Assembly (NCBI GenBank): GCA_034520745.1
Contig: JAXHNF010000012.1
Coordinates: forward strand, 1 to 64,000
Source of the DNA: Alkalibacterium sp034520745
GTDB lineage: Bacteria > Bacillota > Bacilli > Lactobacillales > Carnobacteriaceae_A
Length of the DNA: 64,000 bases
Direction: 5' to 3'
A program made the translations under genes and the position numbers. The notes beneath the pieces were generated by a model. The model had not been told where the DNA came from. It saw nothing but the letters and a program-made list of their open reading frames with translations, and made no database searches. Of this stretch, positions 31,353 to 42,128 are shown piece after piece (within the stretch, counting starts at the first letter, position 1; each line of letters starts with the position of its first letter).

Positions 31353-32560
31353 TCACGGGCAAGCACGGATGTGTTTCTTTGTTTTCTGTACCATTCTTTC
31401 GATGTCATGTTCCGCTGCACGAACCAGCACGATTTCTTCAATTCTATCCGAAACGTCGAGCTGCTCGATACTGTTATACAGATTGACCCGTTTGGACGTT
31501 TCAGCCAGTTTCGATGCAATTTCTATCGTCAAGCTGTTTTTCAGACACGAACCGCTACATTGTTTTTATCTGAAACAAGCATATCATGAGCAATCAGCTT
31601 GGCTGAATCCCCTTCGTCGAATTCAAGGAACAGTTCATCGGAATTCCATCCGTAAGTGAAACTGTATTTGATCGTCTTGGATAAAACAGCAAGGATAAAT
31701 GCCAGTCCAGTACCCAAGAGCACGCCGCCAAAGGTGAATACCACCAGCTGTACGATAAGGGTCCTTAAATCAAGGCCGCTTGAATCGGAACCGATCACCG
31801 CTGCCGGACTATACTCTGTCGGGTTAGCTACAGTAATTTTTTTCTGTTATCGTTCAACTGCACGGGATAGTTCATTCCTGAAATCAGATCATATACTGCG
31901 GAAATAGTCATCAGCCGATCCCCGTCTGGAGTAAAGTTCCATCCGATGTTCATTAAATCTGCATCTGTTGAAGGTATGTCAAAAATGCTGGTATCTGATG
32001 ACTCAGATACGTCAAGCTGAACGTCGATTGTGTCCGTTTTACTTCTTGCCTCTACCAGTCGGACATCTCCAGAATCGGAATTGATCTCCAGTGACAGCAA
32101 GAGGTTTCCGGTATCCGGATTTTCATAGATCTGCGCATGCTGGGTCGAATCGACCCCAAGTAACAATTCCAAAATATTGGCTGTCTCGAAACTCTCCAGA
32201 TCGATGACCGGTTCTCCAGGTATTGCGCCGTTTTCTTCATCTTCCGTGTTTGTATTGACGGCAAAATTCGTAGAAAAACCTTCCATCATACTGATTTCCT
32301 GGATAAGATCAGGGTGAAGTTCGGGGTTTAAACGGATCGCTTCAAAGTCCGAATCAGCATGTAAAGAAATGACCCCCACTTGATTCAACGTGTTATCTTC
32401 TGCAAGATCTTCTCCATCTTTCTGATGAGCCGCTCAGCATAGAGAGAGCATACTGGAATCCAAATCCCACGATAATGGCGACTAGGACCGTTCCCAAAAT
32501 CAGCCAGAGATAATCTTTTATCATTTTCCATATCTCACTTATAAATCCATATAATGTCAT
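31353..32560 (-). CDS. Wzz/CpsC-like chain-length protein (frameshifted)
   Basis: The start at 32560 (MTLYGFISEIWKMIKDYLWL) has an AGGAGAAATG site. ILGTVLVAIIVGFGFQYALS is the first membrane helix. The central extracytoplasmic part (31828-32388) is acidic and holds GVISLHADSDFEAIRLNPEL, SIFDIPSTDADLMN and a VYDLISGMNYPVQLNDNRKK stretch. LRTLIVQLVVFTFGGVLLGT-GLAFILAVL is the second helix near 31750. The cytosolic tail reads SIEQLDVSDRIEEIVLVRAA-EHDIERMVQ before the stop at 31353. The two-helix layout with a large outer domain fits polysaccharide co-polymerases, though sequence similarity to CpsC is low. No tyrosine kinase is fused or adjacent. It would set the chain length of the polymer made by the neighbouring Wzy. 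Confidence 0.75.
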
Positions 32561-32574
32561 GTCATTTCTCCTTT

Positions 32575-32784
32575 TTAATGATGCTGACTTTTCAGTCCGT
32601 ACTTATAACCCAGATAACTGATTCGTGTGCGGCATTTATCATTTGAATCTCTAATCCGATTTATGTAACCAGCAAACAAATTTGAACTTACACTGATGCC
32701 GGCTTTTTTAAAAAACAGAACAGCACCTTTAAAATCATCTACATCTTCTTTATTATATGATTTTCCCAAAATGGAATCATACAC
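32575..32784 (-). CDS. Short unrecognised ORF (69 codons) between Wzz-like and GT4 genes
   Basis: This open frame begins MYDSILGKSYNKEDVDDFKG and ends YLGYKYGLKSQHH, 15 bases before the Wzz-like start. No convincing ribosome binding site precedes its ATG. It is basic and has no membrane segment. I do not recognise a family. It may be a short real gene or the 3' remnant of a longer one, because upstream codons in the same frame (GINDLVVF) are cut by a stop. Its position in a tight operon argues for transcription in either case. Confidence 0.4.
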   Translation of the reverse strand: MYDSILGKSYNKEDVDDFKGAVLFFKKAGISVSSNLFAGYINRIRDSNDKCRTRISYLGYKYGLKSQHH

Positions 32785-32829
32785 TAAAAGACTACCAGGT
32801 CGTTGATACCTTCACTCTGTCACTGAAAG

Positions 32830-33952
32830 TCACTTAATTTCAGTGTATATTTTTTTAAATTCCTCTGAAATGTTCTGCCAGTTGAATTTTTCTGCATTTT
32901 TCGATTGCGTTCTCGGATAATGTTTCATAGTTGCCAATGATATCAGCCGGTCTGGCCGCAATATCTTTCGGATTTATACGGATCGGCGGGAATCCGACTT
33001 CTCCGTAGGCGAACTGTTCGTCAAAGCCCTGCATCTTCTGAATAGATCACCGGCAGTCCCTGACTCATGGCTTCCGGATAAACGAGACCGAACGTTTCCG
33101 TGTATGACGGCATGATAAAAATATCATTGTTTCTGTAGAGGTCAAGGAGCGTCTCCTTGTCCGCCGGTTCCAGCAGCTTTACAGGCACGTCCTGGACGGC
33201 TTTCAGTTCGTCGTAAATATCCTGGTCGACGACCTTGCCGATGAACGTCGCTTTTGCGTCGATGTTGAAGTCGTTTTTGAGGATCCTCATCGCTTCGATC
33301 ACACTCGGTGCATTTTTTGATTTCTTTATCTTGCCGACATAGAGGAGGTCCACAGGTTCTTTTGATGCCAGTTCTTTCGGATGGTATTCATTTCCGAACC
33401 AGAAGTCATCGATCCTGTTGGGGATGACTTTGGATTTTTTTCATAATCCACTTTGTCTTCTTTGATGTATTCAGACAGCAGTGTTTTCCGGTTGGCTTCG
33501 GAAAGAAAGATGATCTGAGACGCATCTTTCAGTATCTTTCTGCCGAGAGGTCTCGAGTTGATCTGTTTCTTGAAAAAGCCGTCGATATCCGTCATCCCTC
33601 TTACCGTGACGACGTAGGGGATCTTGTGTTTCTAGACAGATAGCGCGCGACATTCCCGTCCGTGAACAGGGTATGCGCATGGATGACGTCGATAGCTTTG
33701 AAATCATACAGTTCTTCCATCTTCCGGATGATCTTGCGCTGTTTCCAGGTGAAAACAAACTTGTCCCTGTCTTTGAAGGTGACGGGCGCTTTGACATCGA
33801 ACCGTGATTCATATAAAAACTCGTCGATCGTTTCCTCTTTGACAGGCATATATATCGTGTTTTTTATGTGTTTTTCTTCGAGCTTTTCGACCAGGTTTTC
33901 ATGCAGTCTGGACGTTAAGTAATTCAGAGTTTATATGAAAGACGTTCAGCAT
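32830..33952 (-). CDS. GT4 family glycosyltransferase (frameshifted)
   Basis: The start at 33952 (MLNVFHINSELLN) is supported by an AGGGG site. After a frame change it reads HENLVEKLEEKHIKNTIYMP and VKEETIDEFLYESRFDVKAP, then YDFKAIDVIHAHTLFTDGNV with the acceptor-domain H-H. VTVRGMTDIDGFFKKQ and ASQIIFLSEANRKTLLSEYI follow. The donor domain has MDLLYVGKIKKSKNAPSVIE, ATFIGKVVDQDIYDEL, LLEPADKETLLDLYRNNDIF and IMPSYTETFGLVYPEAMSQG-LPVIYS, the E-F-L-Y-EAM-G-PV motif that binds the nucleotide sugar. The end is WQNISEEFKKIYTEIK at 32830. Four indels interrupt 370 residues. The fold and context fit repeat-unit assembly; the donor is unknown. Confidence 0.85.
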
Positions 33953-33966
33953 AGATCATTACCCCT

Positions 33967-34710
33967 CTATTTCTTTTTAAGGACCGTGTAAATTTTATGG
34001 ATAAGCAAGGAGACAGATTTCATCAGCGGAAGCTTTTCGATGTCCCGGTAAACTTTCCACTGATACTTGATCAGTTTTTTCTTATCTTTGGACAGAGACC
34101 CTTCTCTGACGCGGTAGTAGGTCAGCACTTCAGGTAGGCCGTAAACGTACTTCGCCTTTTTGACGACCTGCAGCCACATCACAAAGTCGTTGCGTCTCTT
34201 GATGTCCGGAATGAAAAAGACCCGCAGTTCGCGGGCATTGTACATCACCGTAGAGTTCCCCGGACAGTACTTCAGGACGCCTTCATAATCGAGCTTGTCG
34301 TGAGCCTTGATCACCGTTCCGGTCTTTTCGCCAGTTTCGGTTATCTCCGCGTAATGTGTGCTGGTGAAGAGATAGTTGTTTTTCTGCATGAAAGCCAGCT
34401 GCTTTTGCAGTTTATCTTTGTGCCACAGATCGTCACTGTCCAGAAAGGCAATATAGTCACCGGAAACTTCTTCCAGAGCAGTATTGCGGGCAACAGCCGC
34501 CCCTTTGTTTTCGGGTAGCCTGATAAGAAAAATACGTTCGTCCTCGTACGCCTTGATGACCGAGATGGTATCATCTGTGGAATGATCATCGACAAGGATC
34601 AATTCCCAGTTCTGATAAGACTGGTTCAGGATCGAATCAATGGTCTCTCTGATGAACTGTGCTGCATTGTAAGTGGGCATGACGATCGAAATCAAATTAG
34701 TCTCTTTCAT
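33967..34710 (-). CDS. GT2 family glycosyltransferase
   Basis: This is an intact 247-residue frame. MKETNLISIVMPTYNAAQFI and the donor motif LILVDDHSTDDT (residues about 37-48) are followed by GAAVARNTALEEVSGDYIAF and LDSDDLWHKDKLQKQLAFMQ, in which DSDD binds the metal. The acceptor region has KRRNDFVMWLQVVKKAKYVY with the ND-W motif. The tail YRVREGSLSKDKKKLIKYQW resembles GT2 enzymes of teichoic-acid-like and capsule clusters. The start sits 18 bases after the TagO-like stop with a GGAG-type site, so the two are co-transcribed. It is one of the few unbroken genes of the operon. Confidence 0.92.
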   Translation of the reverse strand: MKETNLISIVMPTYNAAQFIRETIDSILNQSYQNWELILVDDHSTDDTISVIKAYEDERIFLIRLPENKGAAVARNTALEEVSGDYIAFLDSDDLWHKDKLQKQLAFMQKNNYLFTSTHYAEITETGEKTGTVIKAHDKLDYEGVLKYCPGNSTVMYNARELRVFFIPDIKRRNDFVMWLQVVKKAKYVYGLPEVLTYYRVREGSLSKDKKKLIKYQWKVYRDIEKLPLMKSVSLLIHKIYTVLKKK

Positions 34711-34728
34711 ATTATCTCCTATATTCCT

Positions 34729-35825
34729 CTATTTATCGTTGTTTTTATTCATCTTGTCAGCAAATTTCCGTAATCTGTTCAAAAGCGGTCGTCTGTCTTC
34801 CCCGACGAGCCCGATCAGCTCGATGAATATCTCCAGCCCGACAAGCAGGGCGATCGTGATCAGTATCGACCCGTATAGCGTTGACAGCGGGTAAAGCAGG
34901 GAAATCAGCGAGAATATGCCGGCGATCAGATAGATGACCAGGACCGTCTGTCTGTGCGTCAGCCCAAGGCTCATCAGCCGGTGGTGCATGTGATGCTTGT
35001 CGGCGCTGGACATCGGAAGCCTGTTCAGCTTCCGGCGCAGCATGGCATAAACCGTGTCCGTGATCGGGATGCCGAAGATCACGATCGGTATGATCAAGGT
35101 GACCAGGGTGACGTTTTTCAGACCGTAAAGGGACATGACCGAGATCATGAACCCAAGGAACAAGGCACCGGTATCGCCCAGATAGATTTTTGCCGGATAA
35201 AAATTATACGGCAGGAAGCCGAGATGGCCCCGACCAGGGTAAAGATCAGTATCCCTGTCACAAAACTCGTGTCTCCAAGGAAAAATATCCCGATGATCCC
35301 CATCGTGCTCAATGCGATGATCGAAACCCCGCTGGCCAGACCGTCCAGTCCGTCGATCAGATTGATGGAGTTGGTGATGGCCAGTATCCAGAAAATCGTA
35401 GCGGGAAAACCAAGCCACGTAGGTAGAAAAACAAAACCATAAAAAGGCACGCTCACCTGCACGACCGTCAGATCGTTCAAGAAAACGACCAGCAGTGCAG
35501 CGATGATCAGCCCCAGCATTTTAGCTTTGGGACTGATTTCTTTGATATCGTCGATGATGCCTGTAACGAGCACGATCGTTGCACCGATGAAAATCGGAAT
35601 GCTCGTACTGTAAGGGACCGGCTGGAGTAGAAACACCGACAGGAAAAACGTCAGATAGATCGCCAGTCCGCCCATCGACGGCATCACTTTCACGTTCACC
35701 CTGCGTTTATTGGGCACATCGACGGCGCCAACTTTAAACGAGAGTCTTCTGACCAGAGGAGTGAAAATCAGGCTGACGATTATTGTGATGAGGATATTTA
35801 TAAGAATTTGATACATATCATACAT
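34729..35825 (-). CDS. TagO/WecA-type undecaprenyl-phosphate GlcNAc-1-phosphate transferase (one frameshift)
   Basis: This integral membrane enzyme transfers GlcNAc-1-P from UDP-GlcNAc to undecaprenyl phosphate, the first step for wall teichoic acid or this polysaccharide. The motifs are in order: VPNKRRVNVKVMPSMGGLAI near residue 40, the IIDDIKEISP loop near 90, the NSINLIDGLDGLASG signature near 150, and after a frame change at about 35210 PAKIYLGDTGALFLGF and ADKHHMHHRLMSLGLTHRQT with the H-HHRL motif. Eleven membrane segments are visible over about 365 residues. The WecB-type epimerase two genes away would draw on the same UDP-GlcNAc pool. Confidence 0.92.
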
Positions 35826-35847
35826 ATATTTTCACTTCCTGTTCATT

Positions 35848-37028
35848 TTAAGATTCGTTTGATTTTTTTGTCGTATGGACACCATATAAGAAGGTGAACA
35901 GCAGAAACAGCCAGAACGCCGGGTTCAAATACCCGCCTTTAGACATGTTCATCATGATGAACATCACGGCCACAGGCAGGCTGTTAAGGAACACATATCC
36001 CGTCAGTCCCAGATAGGGAATAAACCCGAGCAACCCGAAGTCGCTCAGCACATAGGCATAGATGTTTGTCACGGGCGGCGTGTGCCCGATCCCGTTCCCA
36101 TAGATGAGCCGTTCACTTTCGACGTACATCCAGCTGCCAAGCAGGCGGATATTCGGCCAGAACCGTCTTCCCCGCTTAAAATGCTTTTCGTCCGCTCGAT
36201 GATGGTGATGTCTATGAACTCCCAGAAGTACACGGTCAATGCTCCTGAAGAAAAACAGAGCCGCCAGATACCAGTAGGACCAGGAGAATTCTCCCTTCAT
36301 GACCCGATTGAAAAGCCAGAACGAGAGTGTAAGTAGGAAGACTAATATCATACTGTAACTATACGTTACTATAATCCCCAGCACGAGAATAAACAATACG
36401 CTTTTCTTCGCCTCAGCCTTTTTATAGAACAGATTGGAAAAGAACACGCTGTTAAGGTAGTAGCCCATATGCGCCGGTTCAGAAAACATGCTTCGCGTTC
36501 TGACGACCGCATCGTTCCCGGCGAAATAAAAGCTCCGGGTGTCTTGACGCGTGAACGTCCAGATCAAATTCGGCAGTTCAAACTGATCCAGATAGATCAG
36601 CAGTGTGATGGCCAGTCCGATGATCACTGTGGTGACGGCCAGGACATTGTTTATCCTCAAGAATAGCTGTTTGAGTCTGTTTTGCGAGATAAAATTATAA
36701 TACACGACAAGCGAGACCGAATAGAAGATCAGTTTAACGGAAGACAGTGTCGCGCGCCTGGTACTGAACCAGTAATCATTGAAGGCGTACGACAGCAGAA
36801 ACGTCACTGCCAGGATGCTGAATACGCCGCCCAGCAGGAGCATCTGTTTTTTCGTTATTTGGATCTTGCCGAGAATGGCCAGCAAAAATATACCGCCTGC
36901 CAGCACAAAATCGCCGAAGGAAGAATACAGATTACCGTCCAGTCGCTGATCAGAAAAGAGACGGATACGAGCAGCAGAATCGCGTAAGACCAGTGTTTCG
37001 GGAATGACCGATATAATTTCCGTTTCAT
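35848..37028 (-). CDS. Wzy-like O-antigen polymerase/ligase (frameshifted near its start)
   Basis: The start at 37028 (MKRKLYRSFPKHWSYAILLL) overlaps the TGA of the epimerase gene (ATGA). A frame change near 36935 joins it to SSFGDFVLAGGIFLLAILGK and about ten more membrane segments, such as MLLLGGVFSILAVTFLLSYA, SVKLIFYSVSLVVYYNF and SVLFILVLGIIVTYSYSMIL. The periplasmic loop has FSEPAHMGYYLNSVFFSNLF and later YGNGIGHTPPVTN, with the G-G signature of the family. PAFWLFLLFTFLYGVHTTKK is the last helix. About 395 residues is typical. It is distinct from the Wzy-like gene at 30.0-31.3 kb and may polymerise a second glycan or act as a ligase. Confidence 0.8.
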
Positions 37029-38193
37029 TGAATGAAATTTCCACTCTGGCTGTCTCCCCTTCAGGTGAATGTACTTTTTAACTGCCTGGATGATTCTTCC
37101 GCTGGCCAGACCATCCCCGTACGGGTTGACGGCTTCAGCCATTCTATTGTAGTTTTCTTCATCGTTCAGCAGGGCGGTCACTTCTGTGAACACACGCATT
37201 TTGTCTGTGCCGATCACTTTCAGCGTCCCGGAACGTAGACCTTCCGGCCGTTCCGTCTTGTCTCTTAATACGAGAACAGGTTTGTCCAGCGCGGGCGCTT
37301 CTTCCTGAAGGCCGCCCGAATCGGTCAGGACCAGGTAGGCTTTGCTTAGGACCTGATGAAACACATCGACTTCCAGCGGATCGATCAGGTGGATCCGGGA
37401 ATGGTCGCCTAAGTTTTCTGACGGCCAGCTCTCTGCACGGTCGGGCTCAAATGAACTGGCAATCAGCACGTCGACTTCCGGGTGCTCGTTCAGCGACCTG
37501 TATCATGGCCTCGAAAACATTGCTCATGGGTTGCCCGTAGTTTTCCCTGACGGTGAGACGTCAAGCAGGAGCCACTTTCTGTTCCGGTTTGGAATCCATC
37601 AGCTCGAGAACTTCAGGCTGATTGATCGAACTGTTTTTGGTGTAATGAACGGCATCGATCACCGTGTTGCCTGTTACAACTATCTTGTTAACATCCTTAC
37701 CTTCGTTAAGCAAGTTCGTCTTTCGTCGTCTCGGTCGGGACAAAGAACAGATCGGTAATTGCATCGATCAACTGTCTGTTGGCTTCTTCCGGAAACGGGA
37801 AATACTTGTCATAAGTCCGGAGCCCGGCTTCCACATGACCGATCGGGATCTGATGATAAATAGGCTGCCAGAGCCGCTGCGAAACTGGTCGTCGTATCGC
37901 CGTGCACCAGGACCATATCAGGCCGTTCTTTGACAAAGACCGTCTTCGATCCCTTTCAGGACGTCGGCTGTGATGTCGGACAAGGTCTGGTTGTGTTTCA
38001 TGATATTTAGGTCATAATCCGGTTTGATATCGAATACCGACAGCACCTGGTCGAGCATTTCCCTGTGCTGGGCCGAAACGACGATGCAGGGTTCGAGTTC
38101 CGTCAGATGCTTTTTCATTTCGAGAATGACTGGCGCCATTTTGATAGCTTCCGGTCGTGTCCCGAAGACTATCGCAATTTTCTTTTTCTTCAT
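37024..38193 (-). CDS. UDP-GlcNAc 2-epimerase (frameshifted)
   Basis: This enzyme interconverts UDP-GlcNAc and UDP-ManNAc and is named MnaA or WecB in this family. The start at 38193 (MKKKKIAIVFGTRPEAIKMA) carries the GTRPEAIKMAP signature. VVSAQHREMLDQVLSVFDIK follows, then in other frames PIGHVEAGLRTYDKYFPFPE and EANRQLIDAITDLFFVPTET, with the conserved GHVEAGLRT and E-NR residues. NKIVVTGNTVIDAVHY and YLVLTDSGGLQEEAPALDKP, then VLVLRDKTERPEGLRSGTLK, complete the C-terminal domain. The total is about 390 residues. Three indels break it. It ends at 37024, overlapping the next ATG. Its product, ManNAc, is a likely component of the polymer or of a linkage unit with the TagO-type product. Confidence 0.92.
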
Positions 38194-38270
38194 CCTGTCT
38201 CTTCTCCGTTCCTATTTCATTCAATATATAATTAATTATAGTGTGACACAATCAAAAGCTATTTTACCAT

Positions 38271-38323
38271 AAAAAGAACCTTTACCGACAGATTTCTGGG
38301 AAATTGTCATAATCTGGTAAAGG
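38271..38323 (-). terminator. Terminator between GT2 and epimerase genes
   Basis: On the minus strand, CCTTTACC and GGTAAAGG with flanking pairs form a stem with a three-base bulge, followed by TTCTTTTTATGG. It lies about 15 bases past the stop of the GT2 gene at 38339 and separates it from the epimerase-to-GT4 operon, which therefore probably has its own promoter in 38194-38270. Confidence 0.8.
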
Positions 38324-38338
38324 TAAGTGTTTTCTCAG

Positions 38339-39282
38339 TCATATTTTGTTTTGATTTATCTGAACCACCGCTGCTTCAGCCGTGCTGCTCAGGATGAAGG
38401 CCCGGTCTTTCAGCGTGATGGATGTGAATTGTTTCAGCTGTTTCTTTTTCTGCGGGTGGACATCGCTCATCAAGAGACCGTTGTAGATGGAAAGCAGCTG
38501 ACGCTTGATGAACTGTTTCTGCTGCTGGGTGTAGTCTGCTTTGTTGTATTCGTCTTCCAGTGCCTCAAAGACTTTGAGGTATGAATCGAATGATTTCAGC
38601 TTGTGCTGTTTCGTATGCTGGGTCATCGTCGAGGCGGTCCGGTAGCGGCGGTTGAAATAGGCTTTGTTCAGATACGTCATTTTTTTCGTCTGTGCAAAAA
38701 GCAGCGTCGTAAAGTATTCGTCCTCGTGCAGGACACCTTCGATGAACCGTAAGTTGTAGGCGTCAAGTTGTTCTTTTTTTACTAAATACAGACACGGTGA
38801 CGGTGTAAAGGTCTGACGGTTCCTGGCCAGCGCCTCTTCGCCTGTGTAAAGCTGTTCATGTTCCAGTCTGGCTGAAAAGTCGTAGTTGTTCTCCTGGATC
38901 AGCGACTGGTCGCCTTCGAAAATGGCTCTGCCGTTGAAGCGGACCAGATCGGCTCCCGTGGCTTCGGCCTGCTCGACTAATTCTTTAAGTGCTTCTTTTC
39001 CAGCCAGTCGTCGGCATCCATGAAGTAGACGTATTTGCCGCGGGCCACTTCCAGACCTTCGTTGCGTCTGGCGCCCTGGCCCTTGTTCTTATCGTTTTCG
39101 ATCAGGATGATGCTGCTTAAGTACTGTTTGAGCAGATAGACAGTCGCATCCGTCGACGCATCGTCCAGGACGATGATCTCGGTGTTCGGGTAAGTCTGGG
39201 CCAGCAGGGAATCGATGCATTCTTCGATGTACCTTTCCACATTATAGGCGGGGATGATGACGGACACTAAGGGTTCTGACAT
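38339..39282 (-). CDS. GT2 family glycosyltransferase (one frameshift)
   Basis: The start at 39282 (MSEPLVSVIIPAYNVERYIE) is chosen for its AGGAG site at the right distance. The donor motif IIVLDDASTDATVYLLKQYL is near residue 38 and the metal motif GKYVYFMDADDWLEKKHLK near 93. A frame change near 38980 links to ELVEQAEATGADLVRFNGRA and GVLHEDEYFTTLLFAQTKKM, with the HEDE-type acceptor motif. The C-terminal part is helical and basic and ends QINQNKI. About 314 residues. It is the last gene of a transcript with the flippase upstream. Confidence 0.88.
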
Positions 39283-39325
39283 GTTTCTGCTCCTTTCTTC
39301 CATTGAAAAAATGGTCGGTTTATTT

Positions 39326-40756
39326 TTATCCTCGTGCCCGCTGGACTTCCCGTTTCAGTCGCTTGAATTCGCCGGTCAAAAGCAGTCCGATAAACCAGAC
39401 GGCGGCGAACAGCAGTCCCTTGACGACGAGGCTGAGAAAGATGTTCAGCGGCAGGTCAGGCAAGAACCAGAACGCGCCGATCTGCATCAGTGCCAGGTAG
39501 ACGGGTTTTCTTAAGACGCTGAAAAATTCCAGCAGGTTCGATTTGAACATCCTGATCATCAGCAGGTAATTGGCCTGAATGAAGTTCAGGCTGAAGGCCA
39601 GGACCAGAAAGCCCGCGACGTATTCGATCTGCCCCATCAGTATCCCGATAACGATCCCAGTGACGTTGAAGGCGGTCGACAGCACGCCTGACAGCAGAAG
39701 GAGATCCGTCCGGTTGCCCGACTGGAAGATCCCGCCGGTGCTTGAAAGGATCATCTGGATCCAGATCGACAAGGCTAATATTTGAAAGGCCAGGACACTG
39801 CCGTCCCACTGCCCGCCGAACAGGAAGAGGATTACTTCTTCGGCGGCGAAAAACAGGAACACCGACAGCGGCATGCCCAAGGTCGCCAGCAGGTTCGACA
39901 TGCGGAGGTAGACGCGCTTGATGCGGTCCTTCTCGTCTTCATAGTCGGACAGGATCGGATGGATGACGGAGGTCACGAGGCTCGTCAGCACCTGATTGGG
40001 ATACAAGGACACCTGATAGGCTTTGTCATAGTAGGCCAGCGCGCTGGATGAAAAGTAGCGCCCGATGAGCAGATTGTCCAGGTTCCGTGGAAAAGTAGTT
40101 GATGAAGTTGAACAGGAACTGGTTGCGCGAAAAGGCAAAGATCTTCTTCAGCGGCGCCCAGTTGAATTTCAGGCTGAGTTTGGTTTCGGTATTTATGTAA
40201 AAACGATGAACAGCGTGAAGGCCTTGACCGTGTTGCCGATGATGATCGCGTAGTAGCTGAAGCCTAAGAGCGCCAGAGACGATCGAGATCGATTCCGGAC
40301 ACGGACGCGTCCGATCACTGTGGTGATGTTTACGAGTTTGAAGTCCTTTGCCCGGAGCAGCAAGGATTGAGGGACCACCAGACTACCGTAAAAGAAGACG
40401 GCGATCGCCAGGATCCGACTGACCGGGATGAAGACCTCATTACCGTAAAACAGGCTCATCGGGTAACCCAGGAAAACGAACAGGACCGCCAGAGCAAAGG
40501 CGATATACAGGCTGAAGGCGAAGATCGAATTCACTTCTTTTGTGTTCAGGTCTTTGTTCTGAATAATAGCCGGGCCGATCCCGAAATCCGCCAGCAGCTG
40601 GAAGAAGACGAGAAAGATATTGACCGCGGCCACGATCCCGAACTCCTCAGGTGTCAGTATGCGCGACACGACCGCATTAACGAGCAGCTGGACGACAACG
40701 ATCGAGTATTTCCCTAATGCGGTATAAAAAATGGCGTGCTTGAACTGCTGCATCAT
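39326..40756 (-). CDS. Wzx/TuaB-like polysaccharide flippase, second of this type (frameshifted)
   Basis: The start at 40756 (MMQQFKHAIFYTALGKYSIV) is followed by VVQLLVNAVVSRILTPEEFG and IVAAVNIFLVFFQLLADFGI, then GPAIIQNKDLNTKEVNSIFA, the clear WzxC/TuaB signature. Frame changes near 40290 and 40100 interrupt the middle; the C-terminal half (39326-40138) is open, with NLDNLLIGRYFSSSALAYYD-KAY, the LYPNQVLTSLVTSVIHPILS motif and six further membrane segments. The length is about 475 residues. It would flip lipid-linked repeat units. The presence of two related flippases suggests two repeat-unit types or two glycans. Confidence 0.88.
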
Positions 40757-40809
40757 ATCGGGAAACCTCCTTCACTTATTCATTAATTAAATTGAAACGA
40801 TTTTTTGAG

Positions 40810-41861
40810 TCAGTTTTTGAAAAACGTCCGGACTTTACCGAACACTTTGCGGTAGCGTCCGGCGACTTTGTTGCGGCCCTTCATCAGAAGCAGTGCGCGG
40901 TCGAAATCACCCTGTCTGTAGGCATTCAAAAGCATTTTCCGGAACGGATTGCTGTCAGTCTCTTTACCCGGCAGGACTTTTTCCCTGCCGATCATCTGCC
41001 AGAGACTGCTCAGACGCTCCACCTTTCTTCTTCCGACAGCGGACAGTCTCTATGGACCAGATTCGCTGTTTCAAGGTAGATGGCATGGAAATATTCTTCA
41101 GCGATCAGGTCTTTGAATGTTTCCTGATCGCCCCACTTCGCCATCAGCTCTTCAAATGACCAGGCGATGTTCTGTTCCATCAAGAAGCGCTCGGGACGGT
41201 AGCGATTGACCGATGACCCCTCGTGCGAAACGTAATGGTAGTATGCCTTCCGGTTCACTGAGACGGACGAGACGTATTTGAAGACGTCAATATTGAACAG
41301 GGCGTCCTGTCCGGTCTTCTGACTGGTGAAACGGATGCCGTACTTGTCCAGAAAGGCTTTGCTGTAAAGTTTGTTCCAGAGGGCATAGGGTGAAAACTGG
41401 TATACGTTTCTGAAATGCCAGCGGAATTCAGTTTGGGTTGACAGCTGCGGGAAATTCGGCAGCCGCTCTTCTCTATCGTTCGGCTGGCCCGCTTTTTCAT
41501 GGGTGTAGCCGAAGATGACCAGATCCGGCTGTGTTTCCTTGGCCAGTTTTGTATTTTCTCTGAGCAGATTCGGTTCAAAATAGTCATCCGGATCCGCAAA
41601 GTAAATATATTTCCCGCTGGCCTGGGCCAGTCCTGCGTTGCGTGCGGGACCTGAGCCTTTGTTTTCCTGATGTATCACTTTGATCAAGAGAGGTTCGCGG
41701 CGGGCATAGTCGTCACAGATCTCAGCGCAGCCGTCGGTCGATCCGTCATCAACAAGGATGACTTCGGCCAGGGCATCTTTCTGGTTCAGTGCCGATTCGA
41801 TCGCCCGCGTCAGGTGCTCTTTCACATTATATACAGGCATGATTATGGATACTTCAAACAT
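40810..41861 (-). CDS. GT2 family glycosyltransferase (one frameshift)
   Basis: The start at 41861 (MFEVSIIMPVYNVKEHLTRA) leads to VILVDDGSTDGCAEICDDYA and GSGPARNAGLAQASGKYIYF, then ADPDDYFEPNLLRENTK, where the metal motif is DPDD. FSPYALWNKLYSKAFLDKYG and TGQDALFNIDVFKYVSSVSV carry the NKLY and GQD acceptor motifs found in wall-polymer GT2 enzymes. A single frame change near 41015 adds the last 65 residues, ending GKVRTFFKN. About 348 residues. It is the first gene of the minus-strand polysaccharide operon; galE is divergent from it across a 267-base gap. Confidence 0.9.
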
Positions 41862-42128
41862 GACAAAACCCTCTCTTGAAATTTCTTTCAGAACTTCTTT
41901 TTTATGTAACCGTTATTTTAGATCACTCTTTCAATCACTGGCAATTATACCACAGTTTTTCTTATTAACTAACGTTTTCATACATTCTTTACATTTGACT
42001 TTAGAGTTTAACTGAATTGTTATGTTGGAAGGATATCGATGCATAATAGGAGCTATCTGTGATACAATTGATGCAGTATAGATAAAGTGAAATTTAGTAA
42101 ATAATTGACTATCAAAGGAGCGAAACGC
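41862..42128. promoter_or_regulatory. Divergent intergenic region between galE and the polysaccharide operon
   Basis: This 267-base AT-rich gap must hold the promoters for galE (plus) and for the polysaccharide operon (minus). An AAAGGAG ribosome binding site precedes galE at 42114-42120. A TTGATG with TATAGAT a short distance downstream near 42068-42085 may belong to the galE promoter, but the spacing is not convincing. Confidence 0.4.
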
